DNA of 34,687 nt from CAYWNA01 sp964459305 (GTDB lineage Bacteria; Planctomycetota; Planctomycetia; Pirellulales; Pirellulaceae): NCBI GenBank assembly GCA_964459305.1, contig CAYWNA010000133.1, positions 1-34,687 of the forward strand. The letters run 5' to 3'. The position numbers and the translations under genes were made by a program. Position 1 is the stretch's first letter. Every line of letters begins with the position of its first letter. Below are positions 7,983 through 15,266 of this stretch, piece after piece. Under the pieces are notes generated by a model. It saw only the letters and a list, made by a program, of their open reading frames with translations. It was not told where the DNA came from and did no database searches.

Positions 7983-8047
7983 CGTGGGATAGGCTTCCAG
8001 CCTGTCGGAAACACAGGAAAAACGACAGGCTGGAAGCCTATCCCACG
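7983..8047. repeat. Perfect 25-bp inverted repeat between convergent genes (possible bidirectional terminator)
   Basis: Positions 7983-8007 pair perfectly with 8023-8047 around a 15-nt loop (GAAACACAGGAAAAA). The arms contain GGATAGGCTTCCAGCCTGTC, a sequence I recall as a common planctomycete intergenic repeat. It sits 67 nt after the flavodoxin stop and 43 nt from the end of the convergent gene at 8091, a position where a very stable hairpin could stop transcription from both sides. No T-run is present. Confidence 0.8.
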
Positions 8048-8090
8048 TCGCAATTAGAGTTTTGTCGGGCGCGTCATTTGGGGGTTTCGG

Positions 8091-8942
8091 TCAACGTACG
8101 CCCCGACCTACGGCGGCGTAGGCGTCGAGCATGTCATCGTGCGAATAACGTCGCAGCTTGATGGGATGGACGAAGTCGCGCTCGCGGAGCTTTCCCATCA
8201 GCCCTTCCAAGGACGCATGTTGTTTGGTGCCCCAAAGAGCAAGTCCGTTTGACACGGCGATGCGGCTGGTATTGTGCAATAGCGCGGTTGGTATGGCCAT
8301 CTCGTGCCATACCGTTTGCAGGATGCGCAGGTCATTCACCAGTTGTTCGAGGAACGTCGTTTTGAGTATGAACCAGTCGCAGAACCCACAAAACACTGGT
8401 GGCCGTTTGGAGTCGGGCAGCGGTTCCCCACCATAAGCTGTCCAGTTCTGCATCAACTGATCTCGATCGAAACTGTCGGCGACTGTGTCGAATGCGGGAT
8501 ATCCCGTACCGTGCTGTGTCCACACCCATCCCGTGTTGGCTCGGTCGCAAAACCGGATCCGCGGCGCGACGGCGTCGAACGAGCGGCACCTGCTGCGGAT
8601 CCAGTCGGAATCCGACCGAGGCGTGAGAATACAGTCGTCCTCGGTGAAGAGAACGTAATCGTATTCGGCCGCCGTGTGGGCCACTTCGATCAGTCGCGGA
8701 TGGAAGCTGTGGAGAATCGCACCATGTTCGCCCAGATCCGGGTTCGAGCAGATGCATCGTGGCGTTTTGGCTGGTTCCCATGACTGGGCCACCGTGCGAA
8801 AATCGCCGTCGATGGTGCATGTGGAGCTGACGGTGAACACGATTTCATCAAACCGGTCTTTATACATTTCGTTCAGGACAAACCGGTTTTGATAGCTTGG
8901 GTCGAGAGCACAATTCACCACAAGCAATACTCCGCTGGACAC
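8091..8942 (-). CDS. Putative GT-A-fold glycosyltransferase-like protein, 283 aa
   Basis: The product begins VSSGVLLVVNCALDPSYQNRF, a first beta strand as in nucleotide-sugar-binding folds, and has DYVLFTEDDCIL near residue 120, where the EDD resembles the metal-binding DxD of GT-A glycosyltransferases. Other stretches are CGFCDWFILKTTFLEQL and TALLHNTSRIAV. There is no signal peptide or membrane span, so it is presumably cytoplasmic. The reading frame continues upstream to a GTG at 9020, but that start has no ribosome binding site and adds an Arg-rich tail. The GTG at 8942 has GGAG 8 nt upstream and starts just before the first strand, so I prefer it. Substrate unknown; the enzymatic call is an inference from fold-like patterns. 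Confidence 0.6.
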   Translation of the reverse strand: MSSGVLLVVNCALDPSYQNRFVLNEMYKDRFDEIVFTVSSTCTIDGDFRTVAQSWEPAKTPRCICSNPDLGEHGAILHSFHPRLIEVAHTAAEYDYVLFTEDDCILTPRSDSDWIRSRCRSFDAVAPRIRFCDRANTGWVWTQHGTGYPAFDTVADSFDRDQLMQNWTAYGGEPLPDSKRPPVFCGFCDWFILKTTFLEQLVNDLRILQTVWHEMAIPTALLHNTSRIAVSNGLALWGTKQHASLEGLMGKLRERDFVHPIKLRRYSHDDMLDAYAAVGRGVR

Positions 8943-9158
8943 TTCGCTTCTCCATGGGGTGCGGATCTTGGAAGCGCGGGCCGAGTCTTCGCGGCCCACC
9001 CTACTTTGGATGCGGCGCACGTAGGTGTGAAAAGTGTATTCGCACCACCGTGGTCATGCAAAGCCGCAACATGCAGAATATTCCGCACCGGTTGAAGATG
9101 CTGCGTGACGTTTCTTACAATCGTCCTACAACTTTGTTCCTGCAGAGCGAGTTTGGTA

Positions 9159-9899
9159 ATGGGCATGGATCTTGTCTCTTTTCTGTTTGGCGGTGGCGCG
9201 GCGCTGTTGGTAGGCATTGCGAAAACCGGAATGCCCGGGGCGGCGATCCCTGCCGTTGCGCTCATGGCCGAAGCGTTCCCCGAAGCGACGAAGCTGTCCG
9301 TGGGGGCGTTGCTGCCGATTCTGATCGTGGGCGATCTGCTCGCCATTCGGTACTATCGTCGGCACGCGAGGTGGGATCGGTTGGCAGAGCTGTTTCCGTA
9401 CGTCCTGGCCGGCATGGTGCCGGGCTACCTGGTTCTTTGGTTGACTGAGAGTGACGATTTGCGAGTATTGATCGGCGCGATTGTCCTGGCCTTGTTGGCC
9501 TTGCAGATCGCTCGATGGCGATTTGGGTGGGAAAAGATGCCCGACCGATGGTGGTTCATCGCCACGACCGGCGTGCTCGCTGGCTTCGGTACCACAGTGG
9601 GAAACGCGGCCGGACCGGTGATGAGCATCTACATGGTGAGCAAGCGACTGGACAAACACGAGTTTCTTGGCACGGCCGCTTGGTTTTTCTTCATCGTGAA
9701 CCTCTGCAAGGTCCCACTGTACTTGGAAAGGGGTATGATTACACCGAAGACGTTTGGCTTTGGGATGATGCTTGTGCCCGTCATGGTCGTCGGGGCGATC
9801 GTCGGTTTGATCGTGCTGAAGCGAATTCCACAGGCGGCGTTCAACGCAATCGTCCTCGGCCTAGCCGGCGTGGCTGCTGTGCGGTTGGTTCTGTTTTGA
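9159..9899 (+). CDS. TauE/SafE family membrane exporter, 246 aa
   Basis: Members of this family are seven- to eight-span membrane proteins that move sulfite, sulfoacetate or other organosulfur anions across the inner membrane. The protein opens with a helix carrying GGGAALLVGIAKTGMPGAA, the typical first repeat with Gly-Lys-Thr, and the second half repeats it as TTGVLAGFGTTVGNAAGPVMSIYM, consistent with the internal duplication of the family. Hydrophobic spans follow throughout, and it ends AGVAAVRLVLF. The start at 9159 (or two codons later) is chosen because the first membrane helix begins immediately; the ribosome binding site is weak. The next gene starts 17 nt after the stop, so the two probably share a transcript. 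A link to sulfated-polysaccharide breakdown is only a suggestion. Confidence 0.85.
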   Translation: MGMDLVSFLFGGGAALLVGIAKTGMPGAAIPAVALMAEAFPEATKLSVGALLPILIVGDLLAIRYYRRHARWDRLAELFPYVLAGMVPGYLVLWLTESDDLRVLIGAIVLALLALQIARWRFGWEKMPDRWWFIATTGVLAGFGTTVGNAAGPVMSIYMVSKRLDKHEFLGTAAWFFFIVNLCKVPLYLERGMITPKTFGFGMMLVPVMVVGAIVGLIVLKRIPQAAFNAIVLGLAGVAAVRLVLF

Positions 9900-9916
9900 G
9901 TGAGGAGGCGATCACG

Positions 9917-10909
9917 ATGTACTGTTCCGCTCTGATTTTTCGTTCAACGTTCACGTTCCCCATCATGGCAACTATCGTTCTTGGGAGTATTTTCGTGTGC
10001 CGTGAGTGTGTTGCTGATGTCTACAAGCAAACGTACACGTACAAAACGGTCCGAGATCTGGAGATCAAGGCCGATGTCTACCGCGAAGACGACGACGTAC
10101 GACGGCCGGTGGTCGTGTGGATCCACGGGGGCGCTCTGATCATGGGACACCGAGAAGGCGTTAGTCGACGTTTCAAGCAGGCCTTCCTTGACGCCGGGTA
10201 TGTCGTCGTCTCGATCGATTACCGCCTGGCTCCGGAGACGATGCTTCCCGACATCATCCGTGACCTTGAGGACGCGTTTCGTTGGATTCGGGAAAGGGGA
10301 CCTGAGTTGTTCCACGCAGACCCGAACCGTTTGGCTGTCACGGGCGGATCGGCTGGCGGGTATCTGACCCTCACAGCCGGATTCCGCGTCAAGCCGCGGC
10401 CCGACGCGCTTGTCGCGCTTTGGGGCTACGGCGACTTGGTGGGGCCGTGGTACAGCTCGCCAAGTCCCCATCCGCGACACCATCGAAACAAGCTCGCGCG
10501 CGAAGAGGCCTTTGAGCAAGTCGACGGTCCGCCTATCTCGGATGCACGCGACCGAGACGGGAATGGCGGAGCGTTCTATCAGTTCTGCCGGCAGCAGGGG
10601 CTATGGCCGAAGGCCGTTTCCGGATGGGACCCTCACACGGAGCAGAAGAAGTTCACCCCCTACATGCCCGTCAAGAATGTCACGGCAGACTACCCACCGA
10701 CGCTGCTGATTCACGGCGAGGAGGATACGGACGTTCCTTACCAACAGTCGGTCATGATGGCGGCCGAGCTGCGACGAAACAAAGTGGAGCACAGACTGAT
10801 CAGCATTTCCAACGGCGAGCACGGCCTAGCAGGTGCAGCTCACCAGGCAATTGACGAAGCGTACCAGGCGGCCATCGAATTTGTGCGTTTGCATCTTGAT
10901 TCGAAGTAG
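9917..10909 (+). CDS. Secreted alpha/beta-hydrolase esterase (HSL/carboxylesterase type), 330 aa
   Basis: The ATG at 9917 follows a strong GAGGAGG and opens a signal-like hydrophobic stretch (FRSTFTFPIMATIVLGSIF, 8-26). The catalytic parts of the hormone-sensitive-lipase/carboxylesterase group are all visible: oxyanion-hole HGGA at 70-73 (usually HGGG), DYRLAPE (101-107), nucleophile elbow GGSAGG with S145, acid D272 in HGEEDTDVPY, and H302 in NGEHG. This supports hydrolysis of short-chain or sugar esters outside the cytoplasm. An insertion of about 50 residues between the nucleophile and the acid (WYSSPSPHPRHH onwards) probably forms the lid. The open frame extends further upstream through the TauE gene in another phase, which is not real coding. 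It is cotranscribed with the exporter by spacing. Confidence 0.88.
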   Translation: MYCSALIFRSTFTFPIMATIVLGSIFVCRECVADVYKQTYTYKTVRDLEIKADVYREDDDVRRPVVVWIHGGALIMGHREGVSRRFKQAFLDAGYVVVSIDYRLAPETMLPDIIRDLEDAFRWIRERGPELFHADPNRLAVTGGSAGGYLTLTAGFRVKPRPDALVALWGYGDLVGPWYSSPSPHPRHHRNKLAREEAFEQVDGPPISDARDRDGNGGAFYQFCRQQGLWPKAVSGWDPHTEQKKFTPYMPVKNVTADYPPTLLIHGEEDTDVPYQQSVMMAAELRRNKVEHRLISISNGEHGLAGAAHQAIDEAYQAAIEFVRLHLDSK

Positions 10910-10929
10910 GTAATTCGATTTCGGCAGGG

Positions 10930-12060
10930 CTACTTCTTCTCGGCGCGTCCAATGGTCAGTTCGACCTGTTTGCCGCGGTAGTTCAACTGCGACCCGAGGC
11001 GGAAACCCTTGGGGGTCTTCTCATATTTGAACGGTCCGTCGCCAAATGGGTCCTTGAGATCCGGAAGCCGTTCGGCGCCGTCGCGGGCAATGACAATCGC
11101 GGCTTTGAATAGGGCCCAAGTTGTCCTGTTTTTGTCTCGTACTTCACAGCACGGTCCCAGACCGGGAAGAACGATGGAGCTGAACGGATTCTCTGCCTTG
11201 ACCCGCCGCTGCAGTGCTTCCCATTTTTCTTTGCGTACCTTCGGAGATGCGTTGAGCATATCGAAGATCTCGTTGTAGTGATTCCACGTTTCGTCCAGCC
11301 AATTGGCAATTTGCTCGCGAGACACCTGCGGCAACGGATAGTCGTCGGCGTCCGATTCCGCGACTACACTGCGCAGCATCTGAACGGCCTGGTCGTCATC
11401 CTTGGATTCGCGCACCACCCGTCGTGCCCAGCCGACGAAGACCTTCTGTTCGGTTTCCATCGCCGCACGCACAGATCCGCCTTTCGGCAGACCGTCGAGG
11501 CGTTCTGCGAGTGCGTCGAGGTGCGTAGCCTCCAAATCCGGAAGTTCCTGGACCAGTACGTCGATCACCATTTGCTCGATCGCATACTGGACCAGCAGGC
11601 CGATGAGAATCTGGTCTTCTCCCAGACGTCGGGCCAGCACGAGCATGTCACCAAGTGTCTCTAGCGCCGCGTCGGCTTGGCCCGATTGAAAACTCTGACG
11701 AGCACCGAGACAAGCGAACCGAGCCATCTGCCGAGCCTTGGATAGATGCGGCATCACCATGTGTGGTCCCGCGGGGAGATCTAGACCCCAATCGCATTCG
11801 GGCATGGCGGTCGCCCGGCGCAGGCACCGGAACGAACCATCGCTTTGTTGGACCAGACTCTTGGCGTGTTCGCCAAGTTCGGCTTTGACAACATCCCCCA
11901 GGATTTCATCCTGAACCTTGTCCGTGGGCGGCAGCATTGCGAACGCCTGCCAATACGCCAGGGCGGCATTGTCCGATTCTTCGGCCGCGCTGGAAACCGT
12001 GACGGGCACGTAAACGGCGTAAATCGCCAGCGCGCACCCAAAGCGTCGTAGGGACTTCAT
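10930..12060 (-). CDS. Secreted hypothetical protein at the end of an ECF sigma operon, 376 aa
   Basis: The ATG at 12060 has AAGGAG about 8 nt upstream. A signal peptide (SLRRFGCALAIYAVYVPVTVSSAAEE) is followed by an almost entirely helical protein: ALAYWQAFAMLPPTD, MPHLSKARQMARFACLGARQ, SGQADAALETLGDMLVLARRL and EQMVIDVLVQELPDLEATHL suggest TPR-like or superhelical packing. The C-terminus (FKYEKTPKGFRLGSQLNYRG) looks like a short beta segment. I do not recognise a named family, although similar secreted proteins are frequent in planctomycetes next to ECF sigma factors. It lies 15 nt after the membrane protein gene, so the operon order is sigma factor, membrane protein, this gene. It could be a regulated output or part of signal sensing in the periplasm. 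Confidence 0.8.
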   Translation of the reverse strand: MKSLRRFGCALAIYAVYVPVTVSSAAEESDNAALAYWQAFAMLPPTDKVQDEILGDVVKAELGEHAKSLVQQSDGSFRCLRRATAMPECDWGLDLPAGPHMVMPHLSKARQMARFACLGARQSFQSGQADAALETLGDMLVLARRLGEDQILIGLLVQYAIEQMVIDVLVQELPDLEATHLDALAERLDGLPKGGSVRAAMETEQKVFVGWARRVVRESKDDDQAVQMLRSVVAESDADDYPLPQVSREQIANWLDETWNHYNEIFDMLNASPKVRKEKWEALQRRVKAENPFSSIVLPGLGPCCEVRDKNRTTWALFKAAIVIARDGAERLPDLKDPFGDGPFKYEKTPKGFRLGSQLNYRGKQVELTIGRAEKK

Positions 12061-12075
12061 TCTCTTCTCCTTTTG

Positions 12076-12498
12076 TCAGTTGGGAAGTAGCTCTTGGTAC
12101 AGCGATCCGAAATCCTCTGCCTGCTGGCCGCTGGTCAGCAGGCTGACGCCGTGGTGGTCGAGCAGATCGTCGAGACCTTCATCGGATCGTCCGAGAACCT
12201 GACGATAGGCCAGCCACGTCGGCGGTGGCGTGGTTTCGGTTGGCTCCACGGTTACGATTGGATCCGGGACGGCCTCAGGACTTTGCCCGGACGGCCGCAA
12301 TGAGTAGAAGACAACGGCGATACTTGTGGCCAAAGCCAAGGCGACGAGGGCAATACGCCATATACGAGACCTCGCCGTCGCCGGCTGAGTCGGCTCTTGG
12401 GCAAGCCGGTCCGCGATTCCCCGCCGGACCCGTTCCGACGGCTGTCGGGGTCGGAGCGAGTCGAGGTCCGATTCCAGATCGTCGAATTCTTGATTCAT
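12076..12498 (-). CDS. Single-span membrane protein, candidate anti-sigma factor, 140 aa
   Basis: The start ATG (12498-12496) overlaps the last base of the sigma factor stop (TGATG), a classic coupled arrangement. The first 45 residues are soluble and acidic then basic (DLESDLDSLRPRQPSERVRR), a single membrane helix follows (RIWRIALVALALATSIAVVFY, about 46-66), then a Pro/Thr-rich stalk (VEPTETTPPP) and a small periplasmic end. That topology, size and position match ECF anti-sigma factors. However, no HxxxCxxC zinc motif or other named anti-sigma domain is present, so the role rests on context. The N-terminal RxRxGIADRLAQEP segment resembles a conserved bit seen in planctomycete ECF partners (recollection). 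Confidence 0.7.
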   Translation of the reverse strand: MNQEFDDLESDLDSLRPRQPSERVRRGIADRLAQEPTQPATARSRIWRIALVALALATSIAVVFYSLRPSGQSPEAVPDPIVTVEPTETTPPPTWLAYRQVLGRSDEGLDDLLDHHGVSLLTSGQQAEDFGSLYQELLPN

Positions 12499-12983
12499 CA
12501 GACCAAATCCTCGGTCAATGTGCTTCGGAGTTCATCGAGAGCGTCGCGATAGCGAGACGCGGCAGTCTTGGCCGACATCCCCAGCGCCTCGCCGATTTGC
12601 CGAAACGTGGCTCCCCCCCATGTCTTCATCACAAGCGCCTCACGCTGCTCGATGGGGAGTCCGGCCAGGGCCCGTTCGATCGCCTCGCTCCGTTCATCGG
12701 CACCGACGTCAAACCAAGATTCATCCGCGGGCCGGGCAACGGCCGACTCTCGCCGCTGGCGTCGCTGCTCGCCACGCCGGAAGTCCATTGCCATTCGCCT
12801 TACGCAAGCATATAGATACGCCAATGGGTCCCGGGCGCGGTGCCGCGATCGCCAGAAGCGAATGAACGCTTCCTGGAGGACATCCTCGGCATCGGCCAAA
12901 GATCGTACATGCTGCCTGGCAAACAACAGGAGCGCAGCACCGTGTTCCTCAAGCCAAGCTTTCCATTCGTCGGTGTTCGCCAT
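12498..12983 (-). CDS. ECF RNA polymerase sigma factor, 161 aa
   Basis: Region 2 is at about residues 13-70: RQHVRSLADAEDVLQEAFIRFWRS is the core-binding and -10 recognition helix set. Region 4 is at about 103-155: ERALAGLPIEQREALVMKTW, then ATFRQIGEALGMSAKTAASR as helix-turn-helix for -35 recognition. There is no region 1 or 3, hence group IV (ECF). MANTDEW at 12983 is taken as start; an ATG directly before it (12986) is equally possible. A strong AAGGAGG lies nearer to another ATG (12994) in a different phase, which reads only three codons and stops across the true start. The product is followed by a membrane partner, so extracytoplasmic control is likely. The region upstream does not show an obvious ECF-type autoregulatory promoter. 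Confidence 0.92.
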   Translation of the reverse strand: MANTDEWKAWLEEHGAALLLFARQHVRSLADAEDVLQEAFIRFWRSRHRARDPLAYLYACVRRMAMDFRRGEQRRQRRESAVARPADESWFDVGADERSEAIERALAGLPIEQREALVMKTWGGATFRQIGEALGMSAKTAASRYRDALDELRSTLTEDLV

Positions 12984-12986
12984 CAT

Positions 12987-13337
12987 GCGATCATCCCTGT
13001 CCCTCCTTCTAACAAGACGCCGCCGAACGGCAATACCGACCTTGTAGAAAAAGAAAAAGGCAAGATTTTTCCGAGGCTCGCGACATCCCTGACACAGCAG
13101 TATGCGGCGGCCAGTAGCAGATGTTCGTAGCCGAACTCGCCAGAGTTTGGGATTCTCCACTCCAAATGGCCAAAAGTCTGGCGGCTTCGGCTACTTCCCC
13201 GGAAGGAAGGACCAAACCGCCCGCGGCATAGGCTATCGAGGCCCGTTCCACGCGTCAACAAATGCTCGTACCACCTTGTCTTCCGGGTCCGGTGTTTCTG
13301 TTCGATGTGCCGGCCTCAATGAGTTACAATCATCTGT
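12987..13337. other. 351-bp divergent intergenic region
   Basis: This spacer separates the ECF sigma gene from the secreted HEAT-like protein gene. On the minus strand it holds an SD-like AAGGAGG at 13003-13009 and a three-codon reading frame (ATG ATC GCA TGA, from 12994) overlapping the sigma start. On the plus strand TACAAT (13325-13330) lies 7 nt before the ATG at 13338. I see no RNA gene, repeat or longer coding frame with conserved features in the rest. Confidence 0.6.
13325..13337 (+). promoter_or_regulatory. Candidate -10 element giving a leaderless transcript
   Basis: TACAAT (13325-13330) ends 7 nt before the ATG at 13338, so transcription from it would begin at or next to the start codon. 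No ribosome binding site precedes that ATG, which fits a leaderless message. The -35 (TTCGAT at 13301-13306, 18 nt spacing) is weak. Confidence 0.3.
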
Positions 13338-14570
13338 ATGTTAAGGAAACGAATCATCCTGTCATTGGCCGCATTCAACTTGGTGTGTGGCTTCGTCTTG
13401 GAGGGCTTGGCCGAGGAAGCTGCCCTCCCGGCTGCTGATCTACTCAAAGACGTTCGCGACCGAGTAGATCAGGAGAAACAGCGTTTGCAGACTGAAATGC
13501 CGAATGACACCAAGTCCAAGGCTGAAGTGGTTTATGCAGAATCCTTTGACAATAATCCGACTGGTGACTGGTCCAGCAAGAAGATCGATGTGACTCCGAG
13601 AAGCAAAGACACATTTCTCGGCCCCTTCGACGCCGGGCAAGTCACCTTGAAACTCGACGATCTGCCAAAACACCGCATGGTTCGTTTGCAGTTCGATCTG
13701 TTTGTGATGAACTCGTGGGACGGAACCACTGATTCTTATGGGGGCCCGGATATCTGGGAGTTCGGCTTCGTAGATCAACGTCCGCTGATCTACACCACAT
13801 TCAATCTGTCCGGCCTGGTTCAACCCGAAAACACGGATCGGCAGTCGTTTCCGGATCGATACCCGCACGCCCGCCATGCCTTCTGCACCGGGGCTTTGAA
13901 AGTTGGGCAATTGGGCTACCAGTACTTCAGCCAGACCCCCGGCAAGTTCCACGATGCGGTCTACCGTTTCGAGCTGATCGTTCCTCACGAAAGCGAGACG
14001 ATATCTTTGCAGTGGAAGAGCCACAGCAAGGAACACCAGGGCAACGAACCTTGGGGATTGGACAACGTCAGCATCAGTGTTCTTGCCGGTCCGATCCAAC
14101 TCAAACCGTCTGAATTGGAGCAATGTTGGAACGATTTGGCATCGACCGATCCGATTAAGGCGAATGTGGCAAAATGGAGACTGGTGGCGACGGGCGATCA
14201 AGCTGTGAGTTTTCTTCGCAAGCAACACACCAACGACACGCCGGCCAAGGACCCTCGACCGCTTTTCGAGCAGCTTGACCACGATGAGTACACGACCCGT
14301 GAACGGGCAATGCGGGCCTTGGTCGAGTTGGGCCCGGAGATCATTCCCCAGATCAAGCAGCGTTTGGCCCAGAAGCCCAGTCCCGAAGTGAAGTGGCGTC
14401 TGGAGTCGGTTCTGGCGAGTTTGATCCGGCGGCAATTTGCAGAGGCAGACCTACGATCGCTCCGGGTTGCTGATGCCCTGCAGATAGTAAACACCACCAA
14501 TGCCCGAAAACTACTTGATCAACTAGGATTGCCGGTAGACGATTCGAGGCCATCACTGTCAAATCAGTAG
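13338..14570 (+). CDS. Secreted protein with lectin-like N-terminal and HEAT-like C-terminal region, 410 aa
   Basis: A signal peptide (RIILSLAAFNLVCGFVLEGLAEE) is followed by a beta-rich region of about 230 residues (YAESFDNNPTGDWSS, HRMVRLQFDLFVMNSWDG, EPWGLDNVSISVLAG) that reads like a jelly-roll/LamG-type sandwich ending in the common WGLDNVxI strand. The C-terminal part (about 300-370) contains EYTTRERAMRALVELGPEII and LAQKPSPEVKWRLESVLASL, the HEAT-like helical pair frequent in planctomycete secreted proteins. No catalytic residues are evident, and binding of carbohydrate or protein is the likely role. The start at 13338 has no ribosome binding site; the TACAAT just upstream suggests a leaderless mRNA. 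Confidence 0.78.
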   Translation: MLRKRIILSLAAFNLVCGFVLEGLAEEAALPAADLLKDVRDRVDQEKQRLQTEMPNDTKSKAEVVYAESFDNNPTGDWSSKKIDVTPRSKDTFLGPFDAGQVTLKLDDLPKHRMVRLQFDLFVMNSWDGTTDSYGGPDIWEFGFVDQRPLIYTTFNLSGLVQPENTDRQSFPDRYPHARHAFCTGALKVGQLGYQYFSQTPGKFHDAVYRFELIVPHESETISLQWKSHSKEHQGNEPWGLDNVSISVLAGPIQLKPSELEQCWNDLASTDPIKANVAKWRLVATGDQAVSFLRKQHTNDTPAKDPRPLFEQLDHDEYTTRERAMRALVELGPEIIPQIKQRLAQKPSPEVKWRLESVLASLIRRQFAEADLRSLRVADALQIVNTTNARKLLDQLGLPVDDSRPSLSNQ

Positions 14571-14717
14571 GCTCAATCCGTACCCAGCCGATACGACCCT
14601 TCCCGTGAAAGGGAGTGACAGGCGCGTTTCGTAATTGACTCGTTCATCGATTGTGACATTCACTGCTTCTTCGGGCGACTGCGTATGGCAGAAACTTGTT
14701 GGCACCGGTTTGGAAAA

Positions 14718-15218
14718 ATGATCATCATCAGACCTCACCACTTTATCGATATCATGCGTACGCTTGGCGACGAGCAGGGCGAGTTCGAGCCCCATCCGTA
14801 TGGGCACGACGTTCACGCGGTGGCCGCGGAGATTCTTGCCGATCGCGACGTGATGCTGGAAATGGAGTTTGGCGCCGACGATATCTGCAAGCCATGTGTC
14901 CACAACATCAACGGTACCTGCGACGACACCATCGACACATCCTTTCGGCCTCAAGCCCCACGCTCGAAGCAAGCGTGGAATCTCTTGATCGACCAGCGCT
15001 GGTGCGCGGTGCTGGGTCTGGCCGGCGGTGATCGCCTTACTGCAAGGCAATTCTGCGAACGTCTCCGCCGGAGTCTTGACTGCGTAGCAGACATCTACCG
15101 AGAAGTCCCGCCTGAGCGTGTGGCCGACCGTACCGAGAAGATACGCCGCGGCATTGAGGAATACCTGGGCCAGGGCGAACGCTTTGAACGATTGAACCGC
15201 GTCGGCAACACTGGTTGA
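14718..15218 (+). CDS. DUF1284-like Cys-rich protein, 166 aa
   Basis: The conserved start of this family is M-x-x-x-RPHHFxDI, so I place the start at the ATG in MIIIRPHHFIDI (14718), not at the earlier ATG 14685; GGA lies just upstream. HPYGHDVHAVAAEILAD is followed by GADDICKPCVHNINGTCDD, giving C57, C60 and C68 (C-x2-C-x7-C), plus H8 and H9. This arrangement suggests a metal or iron-sulfur site, as noted for DUF1284 proteins. The C-terminal half is helical (TARQFCERLRRSLDCVADIY). There is no signal peptide, so it is cytoplasmic. Function unknown. It stands alone between convergent neighbours; no terminator is obvious. Confidence 0.75.
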   Translation: MIIIRPHHFIDIMRTLGDEQGEFEPHPYGHDVHAVAAEILADRDVMLEMEFGADDICKPCVHNINGTCDDTIDTSFRPQAPRSKQAWNLLIDQRWCAVLGLAGGDRLTARQFCERLRRSLDCVADIYREVPPERVADRTEKIRRGIEEYLGQGERFERLNRVGNTG

Positions 15219-15266
15219 GCGCAGCAGAGTACGGGCAGTCCCGAAAAGACAACATGGCACCACTGC

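Noticed and set aside
8943..9020. Longer start for the glycosyltransferase-like gene
   Set aside because: GTG 9020 lacks a ribosome binding site and adds a basic, unstructured tail; GTG 8942 has GGAG at the right distance.
9515..9916. N-terminal extension of the esterase reading frame into the exporter gene
   Set aside because: Overlaps TauE/SafE in another phase; a strong GAGGAGG and a signal peptide fix the start at 9917.
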